Positions 29,949 through 39,808 of a stretch of DNA of 41,711 bases are shown piece by piece. Source of the DNA: Nostocales cyanobacterium Centralia_MAG_434 (GTDB taxonomy: Bacteria; Cyanobacteriota; Cyanobacteriia; Cyanobacteriales; Nostocaceae); contig JAJPJF010000277.1 of assembly GCA_021324415.1 (NCBI GenBank), positions 1 through 41,711 of the forward strand. Direction: 5' to 3'. The notes below the pieces were generated by a model that made no database searches, was not told the origin of the DNA, and saw nothing but the letters and a program-made list of their open reading frames with translations. A program made the translations under genes and the position numbers. The stretch's first letter is position 1. Every line of letters begins with the position of its first letter.

Positions 29949-31421
29949 ATGCTTACAAGTACGCCACTTCTTTCCAAACAACTCCCCACCCTGCAATACT
30001 CCTTTACACCAGAACGATTTGATGAGACCTGGGAAGCTCCCCTAGCGACTCTCCTAGGACTAGGACGTGCAGCTGGTGCTGATTTCATAGAATTCTTTTT
30101 AGAGCGTGTCAACTACATTAGCTGTCTCGCAGAAGACGACGCCATCACCAGCATCACACCGCGTCTTTCTACAGGTGCGGGGGTCAGAGTATTTCGAGGC
30201 AAAGCTGATTGTTACGTCAGCACCAATGACCTTTCATTTGCAGGGTTGAAAACAGCCTTAGAAAAAGGTCTTTCTATCCTAGGATTGCAACTTCCGGCTC
30301 CCAATGCTTTCATTCCAGAAATCAACTTAGAACTGCTCAGAGACTACGCCACAAAAAGAGGTAAAGATGGCTGGTTACCTCTGTGTAGTTCTATCCGAGA
30401 AATGGGAGAAGTCCTGCTCGAAGGAACCTCTCAACTCACACGAACAGCTAAACACATTCAATCGCGCAATGCCACATATTTTCGTGACTGGCAAGAGGTG
30501 TTGGTCGCTGCTAGTGATGGAACATTTGCTCGTGATATTCGCCTTACTCAGTCCGTAAGATTGAGTCTTTTGTGTGCTGATGGAGCAAATCGCGCCTCCA
30601 TAGGTGAACGTGCTGGTAACACAAGCGACCCAAACTTTCTGAAAACCTGGGATTACCAAGAAACTGCAGAACAGATTGGCGACTCAGCCGGAAAAATGCT
30701 CTACGCAGATTATGTAGAATCAGGAACTTATCCCATCATCATGGCAAATCACTTTGGTGGAGTTATTTTCCATGAAGCGTGTGGACACCTACTCGAAACT
30801 ACCCAAATTGAGCGTAACACCTCTCCTTTTGCAGACAAAAAAGGCGAAAAAATCGCTCACGAAAGCTTAACAGCTTGGGATGAAGGACGCTCAGAGAATG
30901 CCTTTGGCACTATCGATATGGACGACGAGGGAATGCCAGCCCAAAGAACCCTATTGATTGAAAAAGGAGTTTTGAAGAACTTCTTGGCAGATAGAGCAGG
31001 TTCTTGGCGTACAGGAAACCCTAGAACCGGCAGTGGACGTCGGCAAAATTATGCTTTTGCTGCTGCTAGCCGGATGCGTAATACTTACATTGCTACTGGT
31101 GAATACAGTATTGAAGATTTATTGGCTTCTATTGATAAAGGAATTTACTGTAAAAAGATGGGAGGTGGTAGTGTAGGTGCCACAGGCCAATTTAACTTTG
31201 GTGTAGATGAAGCTTATTTGATTGAAAATGGCAAAATCACCAAACCACTTAAGGGAGCCATCCTGATTGGTGAAGCTAAGGAAATTATGAACAAAATTTC
31301 TATGTGTTCTCAAGATTTATCATTAGCACCTGGGTTCTGTGGTTCTGTCAGTGGAAGTATCTATACCACTGTAGGACAACCTCACATTAAAGTAGATTCC
31401 ATCACTGTAGGTGGACGTTAA
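29949..31421 (+). CDS. tldD: Metalloprotease TldD
   Basis: The 490-residue protein is the catalytic subunit of the TldD/TldE protease. The zinc site HEACGH (275-280, HExxxH) lies in [19 protein letters not shown], and the C-terminal [28 protein letters not shown] matches the family. TldD/E cleaves unfolded and modified peptides, for example in maturing some ribosomally made peptides, and in gyrase-inhibitor processing in enterobacteria. It lies 193 bp upstream of its partner gene on the same strand. Confidence 0.93.
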   Translation: MLTSTPLLSKQLPTLQYSFTPERFDETWEAPLATLLGLGRAAGADFIEFFLERVNYISCLAEDDAITSITPRLSTGAGVRVFRGKADCYVSTNDLSFAGLKTALEKGLSILGLQLPAPNAFIPEINLELLRDYATKRGKDGWLPLCSSIREMGEVLLEGTSQLTRTAKHIQSRNATYFRDWQEVLVAASDGTFARDIRLTQSVRLSLLCADGANRASIGERAGNTSDPNFLKTWDYQETAEQIGDSAGKMLYADYVESGTYPIIMANHFGGVIFHEACGHLLETTQIERNTSPFADKKGEKIAHESLTAWDEGRSENAFGTIDMDDEGMPAQRTLLIEKGVLKNFLADRAGSWRTGNPRTGSGRRQNYAFAAASRMRNTYIATGEYSIEDLLASIDKGIYCKKMGGGSVGATGQFNFGVDEAYLIENGKITKPLKGAILIGEAKEIMNKISMCSQDLSLAPGFCGSVSGSIYTTVGQPHIKVDSITVGGR

Positions 31422-31614
31422 CCTCAAAGAACAAGAGAATTCAGAAGTCAGTATTTCACTACGAATTCTTTCCAACAGGATGACGTCTTTAACTAACATT
31501 TAAAATTTAATCGCAGATGGACGCGGAAGAAAGAAACAATGATCTGTGTGCATTCGTTTCCGTCTGCGGTTTCAAAAAATTCAAAGTCTGAAATCCCAAA
31601 CTCAAAAATCGACT

Positions 31615-32958
31615 ATGGCGAATATCAAAGAAATTGCAAATCATGCCAAGGAAAGTGCTCATCAGCTTGGCATTAAAAAATTTGACATCTATGGCTCAAC
31701 AGTAGATCAAACCAGTGTACAAGTCGATCAAGGTGAGCCAAAACAAGTGAAAGCTTCAAACCTTTCTGGTGTAATTGTGCGCGTCTGGAATCAGGACAAT
31801 ACCATGGGTGTTACCAGCACAACAGACGTGGACCCTAGAGGACTTGAATTAGCCTTGAAAACAGCTTACGAAGCAAGTTTCTTTGGTGTTAAAGAAAATG
31901 TCCCTGATTTTAGTCCAGAGGCTACGATTCCTCTAACTCAACAGTCCCACGAAAACGTAACTCAAGCACCTGTTTCGCAACTTATAGAAAGTCTACTAGA
32001 AGCTGAAAAAGAAGTGCTTAACGCACATCCAGCTATTAAGGGAGTGCCTTATAACAACATGTCGCAACGAGATGTTGATAAGTTCTATCTCAATAGCGAT
32101 GGTGCCATGAGGACTGAATCTCATTCTTTAGCATCGATTTATCTTTACAGCAAAACTGAAGAAGAAGGGAGAAAACCTCGCAGTGCTGGTGCTTTTAGAA
32201 TTGGCCATAGTTTAAACAACCTCGATATTAACGGTTGCATCAAAGAAACAGCAGAGAAGACTATTAGCCACTTGAACTATGAAAAAATTAAGTCTGGCAG
32301 ATACCTTGTAGTCTTCTCACCCGATGCCTTCTTGAGTCTTCTGGGCGCTTTTTCTAATTTATACAACGCTCAAAATATTTTAGATAAGCAAAGTCTATCT
32401 ACTCCAGATGATTTAGGAAAACAAATAGCTTCTCCTCTGCTTTCCGTGTATGATGATGCACTACACCCAGCGAATGTTAGTGCAGAAAGTTTTGATGGTG
32501 AAGGAACTCCCACACGCAGAATTTCACTCATCGAAAATGGAATTCTAACTAACTTTCTTCACAGTGCAGGAACTGCAAAAAGGCTGAATGCCAAGCCTAC
32601 AGGACATGCTAATATTGGAGCAAAAGTCACCGTCAGTCCAAATTTTTATCACGTTTTTGCAGGCCAACATGCAGAACAAGAACTCAGTTTGGAAACTGAA
32701 GAAAATGTGATTTTTATCGATGATCTACAAGCTCTTCATGCAGGTGTAAAGTCCCTACAGGGCTCATTTTCACTACCTTTTGATGGTTGGCTAGTTAACA
32801 AAGGTGTCAAAACAAGCATTGAGTCAGCAACCGTAGCAGGAGATTTCTTACAACTTCTAAAGTCAATTATCTTTGTGGAGAAAGAAGCTGAATTAACTCC
32901 CGCAGGTGTATGTCCCAGAATCTGGGTTGATGAACTATCAATTACAGGAGAGGGTTAA
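31615..32958 (+). CDS. pmbA: TldE/PmbA protease subunit
   Basis: The ATG at 31615 (MANIKEIANHAKESAHQLG) is chosen over one at 31546, whose extra 23 residues look like translated intergenic sequence. The 447-residue protein is the TldE/PmbA partner: same fold as TldD but without the HExxxH site, with FDIYGSTVDQTSVQVDQGEPKQVKAS and ILTNFLHSAGTAKRLNAKPTGHA. It forms a heterodimer with TldD and helps thread substrate. Downstream lies a run of short pyrimidine nonamers. Confidence 0.9.
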   Translation: MANIKEIANHAKESAHQLGIKKFDIYGSTVDQTSVQVDQGEPKQVKASNLSGVIVRVWNQDNTMGVTSTTDVDPRGLELALKTAYEASFFGVKENVPDFSPEATIPLTQQSHENVTQAPVSQLIESLLEAEKEVLNAHPAIKGVPYNNMSQRDVDKFYLNSDGAMRTESHSLASIYLYSKTEEEGRKPRSAGAFRIGHSLNNLDINGCIKETAEKTISHLNYEKIKSGRYLVVFSPDAFLSLLGAFSNLYNAQNILDKQSLSTPDDLGKQIASPLLSVYDDALHPANVSAESFDGEGTPTRRISLIENGILTNFLHSAGTAKRLNAKPTGHANIGAKVTVSPNFYHVFAGQHAEQELSLETEENVIFIDDLQALHAGVKSLQGSFSLPFDGWLVNKGVKTSIESATVAGDFLQLLKSIIFVEKEAELTPAGVCPRIWVDELSITGEG

Positions 32959-33003
32959 GAGAGTTAGGAGTTAGGAATAGGGAATGGGGAGTAGGGAGTT
33001 CCC

Positions 33004-33068
33004 CTCTTCTCCCTTGTCTCCCTTGTCTCCCTTGTCTCCCTTGTCTCCCTTATCCCCCTTGTCCCCTC
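33004..33068. repeat. Pyrimidine-rich nonamer array (TCTCCCTTG)n
   Basis: About six copies of CCCTTGTCT-type nonamers lie between pmbA and the pentapeptide-repeat gene; this is the inverted form of the GGGAGACAA unit seen around lysC. Confidence 0.9.
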
Positions 33069-33074
33069 TGTCCC

Positions 33075-33515
33075 TCACTGTGCACTCCTAACTTCCCGAT
33101 CAGCATTAGCCAAGTCTGCTCCGTTAAATTTGGCACCAGCCAGGATTGCACCTTTTAACTCGGTACCATCTAAATTCGCATTACGAAAATCGGCATTGGT
33201 TAGGTTAGCATTTTGAAAAATAGCACTATTAGCAAAAGCTTCTTTTAAATTTGCAGACTTTAAGTTTGCACCTGTTAAATCTGCACCCTCTAAATTCGCA
33301 GATTCTAAGTTTGCACCTGTTAAATTCGCATTTCTTAAATCAACACCAAGTAAGTGAGCGCCTCTAAGGTTAGCACCTGACAAATCACAGCCTACACATG
33401 CTTTTCCTTCTCGTAATCTTTGAAGCTGTGCAGGGTTTGCCGCTTTTACAGAAATTGGTGTAGCTAGCGATATTGTGCTTAGTAAAGCTACTGTAGTCAA
33501 TAAACTCAGTTTCAT
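33075..33515 (-). CDS. Secreted pentapeptide-repeat protein
   Basis: From the ATG at 33515 (AAAGGAAATTAAT just upstream) the protein has 146 residues. A signal peptide covers about 1-25 (MKLSLLTTVALLSTISLATPISVKA). After ACVGCDLSGANLRGAHL come about 16 pentapeptide repeats A(D/N)Lxx, which form a right-handed quadrilateral beta-helix. Exported proteins of this build are frequent in cyanobacteria; function unknown. The CVGC pair at the start of the helix is a common feature of this subgroup. An upstream GTG at 33545 is not needed. Confidence 0.85.
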   Translation of the reverse strand: MKLSLLTTVALLSTISLATPISVKAANPAQLQRLREGKACVGCDLSGANLRGAHLLGVDLRNANLTGANLESANLEGADLTGANLKSANLKEAFANSAIFQNANLTNADFRNANLDGTELKGAILAGAKFNGADLANADREVRSAQ

Positions 33516-33732
33516 ATTAATTTCCTTTGGGCGTATTGACTGCACTTTTTTGTCGTTAATTGATTGGTTACAAAGAACTAACGACAGATAATAAATATGC
33601 CACCTAGATACGTCTCAACTTAGTGTTTTTGTAACTGGTAATTGTTTACTCAGCTACTGAGCTTCTACATATAGATTGTCCTAAATTCCAGAAAATTACC
33701 TCCTGCTATTGAGGTAAGAAAATTTAAGGGTT

Positions 33733-33798
33733 AAATAGGTGTTTCTACGTCATTTAGATTATGGTAATTATGACGTTAGGTAGATAGAAACACTATTT
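33733..33798. repeat. 66-bp foldback element
   Basis: AAATAGGTGTTTCTA (33733-33747) pairs with TAGAAACACTATTT (33785-33798) with one bulge, and ACGTCA (33747-33752) with TGACGT (33771-33776). This makes a long hairpin just after the GH31 stop on the minus strand; it may be a terminator or a small MITE. Confidence 0.65.
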
Positions 33799-33810
33799 AA
33801 ACAGACTTTT

Positions 33811-36147
33811 TCAAAACACAAGCTGTCGTGCTGTGCCGTCATCACTAAAACTCTGTTCACCAACGCCGACTAGTTCCACGACTGTTTGACGTGCTGCGGG
33901 ACAAAAGTTACCCTCACGTGTGCCAATGTCAATAATGGTTTGTTCCCTTTCTAAAGAAACACGGAAAGTTGTCGTGCAGAAGTCTCCTGTTGTGTAATCG
34001 AAGGTATGACCGTCATCCTCGTAAAGGATGAATTCACCTGTACCTTTCCAAATCCTTAACCTGAGTTGGTCTAGAGGACGTTCATCTACATGTTGCATGA
34101 CTGGTGCCATGGGAATGATCGAGCCTGCACGGACATACAATGGCATGCGCTCAAGTGGTGCGTGTGCAAGGATGGGGGTCGGACCGTCAATGGCTTCGCC
34201 ACTCCACCAATCGTACCAGCGACCTTCAGGCAAATAAACGGCACGATGTTCAATGCCTGGACGACACATCGGTGCTGCTAGTAATGAAGGACCCAGCATC
34301 ACCTGATCGGCAAGGGTGAAGGTCTTTGGATCATTGGGAAAATGATAGAGCAGAGGACGCAGAATTGGTGCCCCAGTTGTTGCTGCTTCCCTAAAAAGGG
34401 TGTAAATGTAAGGCAGCAGTTGGTAACGCAGCTCAATGTACTCTCGACAAATTTTCTCAACGCGATCGCCAAATACCCAAGGCTCATGCTGTGCTGTTGA
34501 GAGTGCCGAGTGTCCCCGCATCAAAGGGTAAAGCATTCCTAATTGCATCCAACGAGCAAATAATTCCGCTGTTGCATTACCTGCAAATCCCCCAATATCA
34601 CTACCAACAAAGGCGACCCCAGATAAACCAAGATTACACAGCATTGGTATGGACATTTCCAGATGTTCCCACAGAGATTGATTGTCTCCTGTCCAGACGG
34701 CTGACCAGCGTTGAATACCAGCATAACCAGAGCGAGTGAGGACGAAAGAACGCTCTTTTGGACGTAACTTCTCTAACCCTTGATAGGATGCCTGTGCCAT
34801 CATCAGTCCATAAAGGTTGTGAGTTTCTGCATGATTGGTTTTCTCATCCTCTGGTCCTTGGGGGGCATCCAGAGGAAACGAAATCTTGTTACCAGGATCG
34901 CCGAATGGTCGGTCATCGAGTGCTGGTTCGTTCATGTCATTCCAGATACCAGCAACACCGTTGTCGGTTAGGTTTTTTTGCAAATTTCCCCACCAATGTC
35001 TGACTTCAGGACGCATAAAGTCGGGAAAAACTGATTTACCCGGCCAAACATAACCGTGAAACAACTGACCATCACTTTTGCGTACAAAATAATCTTTTTT
35101 GATTCCCTCGTCAAAGATATGATAATCTGCTTCTGGCTCGTACTTAACCCCAGGATCAACGATGGGCACGACCTTAAAGCCATCCTGATTAAGATCGTGT
35201 ATTAATTCTTTGGGATGAGCGAACCGCTTCGGACTCCACGTAAAAACCCGATACCCATTCATGTAGTCAATATCAAAATGGATAACATCACAGGGAATGT
35301 GGCGCTGACGAAATTCGCTAGCCAATTTGCGGATTACATCCTGTGACTCGTAACTCCAGCGACATTGATGATACCCTAATGACCATCGCGGCGGCATAGG
35401 CATTCGTCCAGTCAGTTGAGTGTAGGTGTGAATGATTTTACTAGGTTCAGGACCGTAAATAATGTAATAGTCGAGTTCGCTACCCCGCGTCTCCATCTGC
35501 CAAATACCAGGTTGCTTTGCACCTAAATCGAACTGGCTCCAAAAAGTCGTGTTGAAGAAAATCCCGTACCCTACTCCTGGTCGCAACGCGATGAAAAAGG
35601 GAATTGCTTGATACATATTGTCTGTCAGGATACCGTAGTCTAAGGCATCAACAGTCCAGTTGGTTCTGACTTTAGAGCGCTGATCTAGCAAGCCTGTAGG
35701 TTCACCAAAGCCATAGAAATGCTCTTCTGCTTCAATCCGTTTCCACCCAGCAATACTACCAGTCCGCCAGCCCATTCCTGGGTCTGCATCCTGAGCAAAA
35801 GGTTGTCCTGCTGGGTCGAAACACTCGATACGGCAGGGGTTGCGATTAACAAGAATGCGGAGTTGTTCTGTTTGAATTTCGATAGCATCTACTTTTTCTC
35901 GAATCTCAAACGTTACACTAGACCACTCTTCATCAGCTCGTGTTACTGCCCATGACCGGCGGGGAAGCAATGAACCAGTAGGTGTCATGCGTACCCGCAT
36001 TAAGTTCGCTGCTAGCACACTGATAACCAAACAGGAGTCACCACAGTTGAAGCGGATATGGCGATCGCCCTGTTGTGTATCTTGTACAGGACCAAGGATT
36101 GACCAAGGCTGCTCAATTGTTTCTAGTTGTCCGAAGTATTGCGGCAT
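33811..36147 (-). CDS. Glycoside hydrolase family 31 alpha-glucosidase
   Basis: The 778-residue protein has the GH31 layout: N-terminal beta-sandwich (about 1-245), (beta/alpha)8 barrel (about 250-600) and C-terminal beta domains. The nucleophile is Asp404 in GIWNDMNEPA. FVGSDIGGFAGNATAELFARWMQLGMLYPLMRGHS is the conserved substrate-binding block, and HFDIDYMNGYRVFTW is the first strand motif. The family removes terminal alpha-linked glucose from oligosaccharides; a role in glycogen or sucrose/maltose use is inferred. There is no signal peptide, so it is cytoplasmic. It starts with ATG at 36147 next to repeat DNA. Confidence 0.92.
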   Translation of the reverse strand: MPQYFGQLETIEQPWSILGPVQDTQQGDRHIRFNCGDSCLVISVLAANLMRVRMTPTGSLLPRRSWAVTRADEEWSSVTFEIREKVDAIEIQTEQLRILVNRNPCRIECFDPAGQPFAQDADPGMGWRTGSIAGWKRIEAEEHFYGFGEPTGLLDQRSKVRTNWTVDALDYGILTDNMYQAIPFFIALRPGVGYGIFFNTTFWSQFDLGAKQPGIWQMETRGSELDYYIIYGPEPSKIIHTYTQLTGRMPMPPRWSLGYHQCRWSYESQDVIRKLASEFRQRHIPCDVIHFDIDYMNGYRVFTWSPKRFAHPKELIHDLNQDGFKVVPIVDPGVKYEPEADYHIFDEGIKKDYFVRKSDGQLFHGYVWPGKSVFPDFMRPEVRHWWGNLQKNLTDNGVAGIWNDMNEPALDDRPFGDPGNKISFPLDAPQGPEDEKTNHAETHNLYGLMMAQASYQGLEKLRPKERSFVLTRSGYAGIQRWSAVWTGDNQSLWEHLEMSIPMLCNLGLSGVAFVGSDIGGFAGNATAELFARWMQLGMLYPLMRGHSALSTAQHEPWVFGDRVEKICREYIELRYQLLPYIYTLFREAATTGAPILRPLLYHFPNDPKTFTLADQVMLGPSLLAAPMCRPGIEHRAVYLPEGRWYDWWSGEAIDGPTPILAHAPLERMPLYVRAGSIIPMAPVMQHVDERPLDQLRLRIWKGTGEFILYEDDGHTFDYTTGDFCTTTFRVSLEREQTIIDIGTREGNFCPAARQTVVELVGVGEQSFSDDGTARQLVF

Positions 36148-36221
36148 AAAACCTGATAATACTGTATGGGAAGGTACAAGTTTTCATTGTTGCCGAATTG
36201 TTCTAAGTTGTGCATATGACT

Positions 36222-36312
36222 TTGGGGAGACAAGGGAAGGGGGACAAGGGAAGGAGGACAAGGAGGACAAGGAGGACAAGGGGGACAAGGGGGACAAGGG
36301 GGACAAGGAAGC
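36222..36312. repeat. Purine-rich nonamer array (GGGGGACAA / GGAGGACAA)n
   Basis: About nine to ten irregular copies of G-rich ACA nonamers lie in the divergent GH31/GNAT intergenic region. They belong to the same family as those around lysC. Confidence 0.9.
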
Positions 36313-36330
36313 AGAGGGGAAAACTCTATG

Positions 36331-36384
36331 CCCCACACCCCACACCCCACACCCCACACCCCACACCCTACACCCCACACCCTA
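36331..36384. repeat. Heptamer tandem repeat (CCCCACA)n next to a start codon
   Basis: About seven copies of CCCCACA (with CCCTACA variants) end 9 bp before the GNAT start codon, leaving no normal ribosome binding site. The unit matches the heptamer class of short tandem repeats in heterocystous cyanobacteria. Confidence 0.92.
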
Positions 36385-36392
36385 CTTAGCTT

Positions 36393-36848
36393 ATGAATAC
36401 AACAGTTGTGATCAGAAAGGCTACTGCTTCTGACCTTGAGGAACTGGTTAATTTGTTGGAATTGTTATTTTCGATTGAGGAAGATTTTACATTCAATGCG
36501 ACAAAACACCGTCGAGGGTTGGCGATGATGTTGACAGATCCCGACACACGTTGTGTTGTGGTGGCTGAAGTTGATAAGAATATTGTTGGGATGTGCTCAG
36601 TTCAAACTGTGGTGTCGTCTGCTGAAGGTGGTAGAAGTGCTTGGGTGGAAGATGTCGTTATTCAACAGCCGTTTCAAGGTCAAGGTATCGGCAAAAAGCT
36701 GTTAAGTTTTGTAGAGGAGTGGTGTGCGAATCAGGGCATTGAACGCATTCAACTGCTGGCTGATCAGAATAATAAACCTGCTTTGGAGTTCTATAAAAAG
36801 CTGAATTGGCAATTAACGCAGTTGATATGCTTGAGGAAGTTTATCTAA
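36393..36848 (+). CDS. GNAT-family N-acetyltransferase
   Basis: The 151-residue protein has the GNAT fold: [22 protein letters not shown] at the start, [17 protein letters not shown], and the acetyl-CoA pyrophosphate loop [19 protein letters not shown] (Q/RxxGxG/A), then [19 protein letters not shown]. The substrate cannot be read from sequence. It is convergent with pyrB and overlaps its 3' end by 4 bp. The repeats directly upstream leave only a few bases for a ribosome binding site, so its translation may be weak or leaderless. Confidence 0.88.
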   Translation: MNTTVVIRKATASDLEELVNLLELLFSIEEDFTFNATKHRRGLAMMLTDPDTRCVVVAEVDKNIVGMCSVQTVVSSAEGGRSAWVEDVVIQQPFQGQGIGKKLLSFVEEWCANQGIERIQLLADQNNKPALEFYKKLNWQLTQLICLRKFI

Positions 36849-37870
36849 ACTTTACCGCTGCCTATCAAATACAACAATGCCATACGAACTGCAACACCAC
36901 TAGCAACTTGCGTTTGAATGAGGCTAAATTTTGGATCATCCATTAATTCAGAGTTGATTTCGACACCACGGTTAGCAGGACCAGGATGCAAAACTTTTAC
37001 ATTTGGTTTGCACATCTGTAGCCTGGAATGTGTAATGCCAAATAGCTGATGATATTCCCGTAACGAAGGTAATAAATTGGCAGTCATGCGTTCTTTTTGT
37101 AAGCGCAAAGTCATAACAAAATCAGCATCTTGTAACGCTGGTTCTAGCTGCCAATGAAGAAATAATTTGCCTGGTCTATCTTTACCATAGTCTGCAAACC
37201 ATTTAGGCAGTAAAGTAGGTGGTGCAGATAGATGCACTTCAGCACCACTTGCTGTTAAGCTCCATATATTTGATCGTGCTACCCGTGAGTGGAGAATGTC
37301 TCCAACAATAGCTATTTTTTTATCTTTTAAAAGTTCTATCCGAGGATGATCTGGATCAAGAAGAGTAGAAATAGTAAATAAGTCTAGTAACGCTTGAGAA
37401 GGATGTTCATGCTGACCATCACCAGCATTGAGGATGCTGACTCGTACACCTAAACGATCCATTTCTTGGGCGATCGCATGCGGTACTCCTGCTTCTCGAT
37501 GGCGAATCACCATGATATCAGTTCCCATCGCCAAATATGTTTTTGCTGTGTCGAGAATAGTTTCTCCCTTTGTGATTGAAGAAGTTGCTGAAGTTAAGGT
37601 CAGCGTATCTGCTGAGAGACGTTTAGCTGCTAGTTCAAAACTGCTACGAGTGCGGGTAGATGGCTCAAAAAATAGATGTGCTACCACCTGTCCCTGCAAT
37701 GTAGGTACTTTTTTGGTCCGTCGTGATAGAACCTCTTGAAAACTTGCCGCAGTTTGCAAAACTGTGTTGTATTCAAAGTTGGTGAAGTCAGCGAGGGAAA
37801 GAATATGGTGACGAGTCCAAGTAGTTGTAGTCGTAGTAGGCGTTGTAGTAGTTGTAGTCGTAGTAGGCAT
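36845..37870 (-). CDS. pyrB: Aspartate carbamoyltransferase catalytic chain with a Thr-rich N-terminus
   Basis: The enzyme condenses carbamoyl phosphate and aspartate, the first committed step of pyrimidine synthesis. Motifs: [13 protein letters not shown] (carbamoyl phosphate binding), HPSQALLDL, and [13 protein letters not shown]. Length is 341 residues, against about 310-335 usual. The extra part is at the N-terminus: the first 17 residues after Met-Pro are nearly all threonine, encoded by a triplet repeat (37820-37870), and the conserved fold begins at about HHILSLADF (residue 21). Start is the ATG at 37870; no in-frame ATG lies between it and the fold. Confidence 0.92.
   Translation of the reverse strand: MPTTTTTTTTPTTTTTTWTRHHILSLADFTNFEYNTVLQTAASFQEVLSRRTKKVPTLQGQVVAHLFFEPSTRTRSSFELAAKRLSADTLTLTSATSSITKGETILDTAKTYLAMGTDIMVIRHREAGVPHAIAQEMDRLGVRVSILNAGDGQHEHPSQALLDLFTISTLLDPDHPRIELLKDKKIAIVGDILHSRVARSNIWSLTASGAEVHLSAPPTLLPKWFADYGKDRPGKLFLHWQLEPALQDADFVMTLRLQKERMTANLLPSLREYHQLFGITHSRLQMCKPNVKVLHPGPANRGVEINSELMDDPKFSLIQTQVASGVAVRMALLYLIGSGKV
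37818..37870 (-). repeat. ACx triplet repeat in pyrB
   Basis: On the coding strand ACT/ACA/ACG-type threonine codons with two proline codons fill the first 51 bp of pyrB. The codons are not all identical, which suggests the array is old or under some selection for threonine. Confidence 0.85.
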
Positions 37871-38446
37871 AAAATAGCTGTCAAATTTTTATGTCGAGAC
37901 AGAAGTTTTGCTGTCTGTTGAAGTTTGTTAATTTCCACATGCAAAGGAAATGATACCACCCTATTTTGCTAGCAGTTTTTGACTGAGTGAGTTACACATG
38001 TGGGGGTGAACTATCATTCGCCCTTACACAATGTTGTATTCCATCAGAGTAGAAATTGGTATATTCACATCTTGAACTGGAAGGGAGACAAGGGAAGGAG
38101 GACAAGGAAGACAAGGGAAGGAGGACAAGGGGGACAAGGGAAGGGGGACAAGGAAGACAAGGGGGAATTTTTATCAAGGAGTTTGTGAAATGGTGTAGAA
38201 ACCAGGTGGGTTGAGATTGACTAATTGTGAAATCCTCAATTTTGATCTAGAAACCCAGTTTTTTAGGTGCAAGATATCAGTATGTCTGAAATTTTAAGAT
38301 GACTATCAAAAATTAATAGTCTATAGATGAAGCAGACAATTCACACATTTCTCCTGATTTGGTTATTATGAACGTTTCATCAGCCAGAAAGAACACTGAA
38401 TGAGTACATGAGTTCTTACATCTGGCTGCTTCTTAATGAGACTCGT
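37871..38446. other. Intergenic region with nonamer repeats and a hairpin
   Basis: No gene seen. A purine nonamer array (AGGGAGACAAGGGAAGGAGGACAAGG type) lies at about 38083-38165. A strong hairpin CAGCCAGA ... TCTGGCTG (38381-38428), with inner AAGAAC/GTTCTT, sits just beyond the mgtE stop and is a probable terminator for mgtE. A degenerate AGAAACCCAG element near 38245 is related to the palindrome at 2453. Confidence 0.6.
38381..38428 (-). terminator. Probable mgtE terminator hairpin
   Basis: CAGCCAGA (38381-38388) pairs with TCTGGCTG (38421-38428), and AAGAAC (38389-38394) with GTTCTT (38412-38417). It lies about 20 bp downstream of the mgtE stop on the minus strand. A run of U is lacking, so this is a structural inference. 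Confidence 0.55.
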
Positions 38447-39808
38447 TCAGTGTTGTAGATGTAAAACGTTCAAAGCCACAAAAATCATTGATAGAAAAAC
38501 CATAAATCCAATCGCATCCAGCATTGTTGTGACTAACGGTCCACTCATCAAAGCTGGGTCTAGCTTCAAACATTTTAGGCCCATGGGTAGTAGAGTGCCC
38601 AGTGAGACAGCTACAAGAGTGTTTGTTGCCATAACCACTGCAGCAACTAAAGCCACCCAGCGTTCTGACGGAGGTGCCCAAATCAATGACAGAAGACCCA
38701 TTGTTATACCTAATGCGATGGCTATTCCCAGTCCAGCCATCAGTTCCTTGCGAAGAATTTTCAGAGTATCCCGAGGAGTGATTTCTCCCACACTCAATCC
38801 ACGAATTGTTACTGTTAAAGCTTGAATACCAACAGTACCACCTGTATTAGAAAACAAGGGCATAATTACGGCTAGCACTGGCACCATAGAAATTGTTGGC
38901 TGAAAGGGCGCGATCGCACTTGAAGCCGCGATATACAGCAACATAATCCCGAGTAGCCATGGTAGACGCTTGCGAATCGTCAGCATTGGTGGTGAAAGAA
39001 CGGCTTCGTCTCCACCACTGACACCTACCAATTTTTGGATCTCTTCTGTGGCTTCTTCTTCCAGAATATCCACCACATCATCAATAGTGATAATACCTAC
39101 TAGTCGGTCTTCGCGATCAACTACGGGAATTGCCAATAAGTCATAGCGCTTCATGAGTCGTGCGACTTCTTCTTGAGGCGTTTCGGTTTTCACCTTAACG
39201 ACGCGATCGCTGGCAATATCTTTGATCTTGGCGTTAGGAATAGTAAACAATAACTGCCGGAGTGTAACAACACTCACTAACTGACGCTTGTCGTTTGTCA
39301 CGTAGGCGTAGTAAATCGTTTCTTTATCTTCGTCCTGACGGCGGATTTTCCGTAAAGCTTCCCCCACAGTCAGTCCCTCTCGTAACCAGACATATTCTGT
39401 GGTCATTAATCTTCCCGCCGTACCTTCGGGATAGCCGAGAATTGTTGCCGTTGCTTGTCGTTGTTCTGGACTCAGTTCTTGCAATAGCCATTTCACGACT
39501 CCTGCCGGCAATTCATCAAATAATTCTGCCCGTTCATCAGGACTCATTGCCTCAACAATTTGTGCAACCTGAACATCATGCAAAGAGTTGATCAGTTCCT
39601 TTTGCACTTCTGGAGGCAAATACTCAAAAACATCTATAGCGTGTTGTTTGTTAAGTAAGCGGAATTTAATCGCCCGTTCTTGTTGAGGTAATTTTGCAAT
39701 ATACTCCCCAACATCAACTGGTTGTAAACGATTTAAATCGCATTTCAATTGATTTAAGTCAGCAATATCAACAATTGAATTGCAAACATCATGCGCCTGT
39801 GTAAGCAT
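38447..39808 (-). CDS. mgtE: Magnesium transporter MgtE
   Basis: From the ATG at 39808 (AGGAGG 4 bp upstream; an upstream GTG is rejected) the protein has 453 residues. The N-terminal helical domain (about 20-130) precedes two CBS domains (about 135-255; LLAIPVVDREDRLVGIITIDDVVDILEEEA), followed by five membrane helices (about 275-450) with PLFSNTGGTVGIQALTVTIRGLSVGEI, the MgtE pore signature. It is a Mg2+-selective, Mg2+-gated channel in the inner membrane. Translation is likely controlled by the leader described separately, whose stem covers the ribosome binding site. Confidence 0.95.
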   Translation of the reverse strand: MLTQAHDVCNSIVDIADLNQLKCDLNRLQPVDVGEYIAKLPQQERAIKFRLLNKQHAIDVFEYLPPEVQKELINSLHDVQVAQIVEAMSPDERAELFDELPAGVVKWLLQELSPEQRQATATILGYPEGTAGRLMTTEYVWLREGLTVGEALRKIRRQDEDKETIYYAYVTNDKRQLVSVVTLRQLLFTIPNAKIKDIASDRVVKVKTETPQEEVARLMKRYDLLAIPVVDREDRLVGIITIDDVVDILEEEATEEIQKLVGVSGGDEAVLSPPMLTIRKRLPWLLGIMLLYIAASSAIAPFQPTISMVPVLAVIMPLFSNTGGTVGIQALTVTIRGLSVGEITPRDTLKILRKELMAGLGIAIALGITMGLLSLIWAPPSERWVALVAAVVMATNTLVAVSLGTLLPMGLKCLKLDPALMSGPLVTTMLDAIGFMVFLSMIFVALNVLHLQH

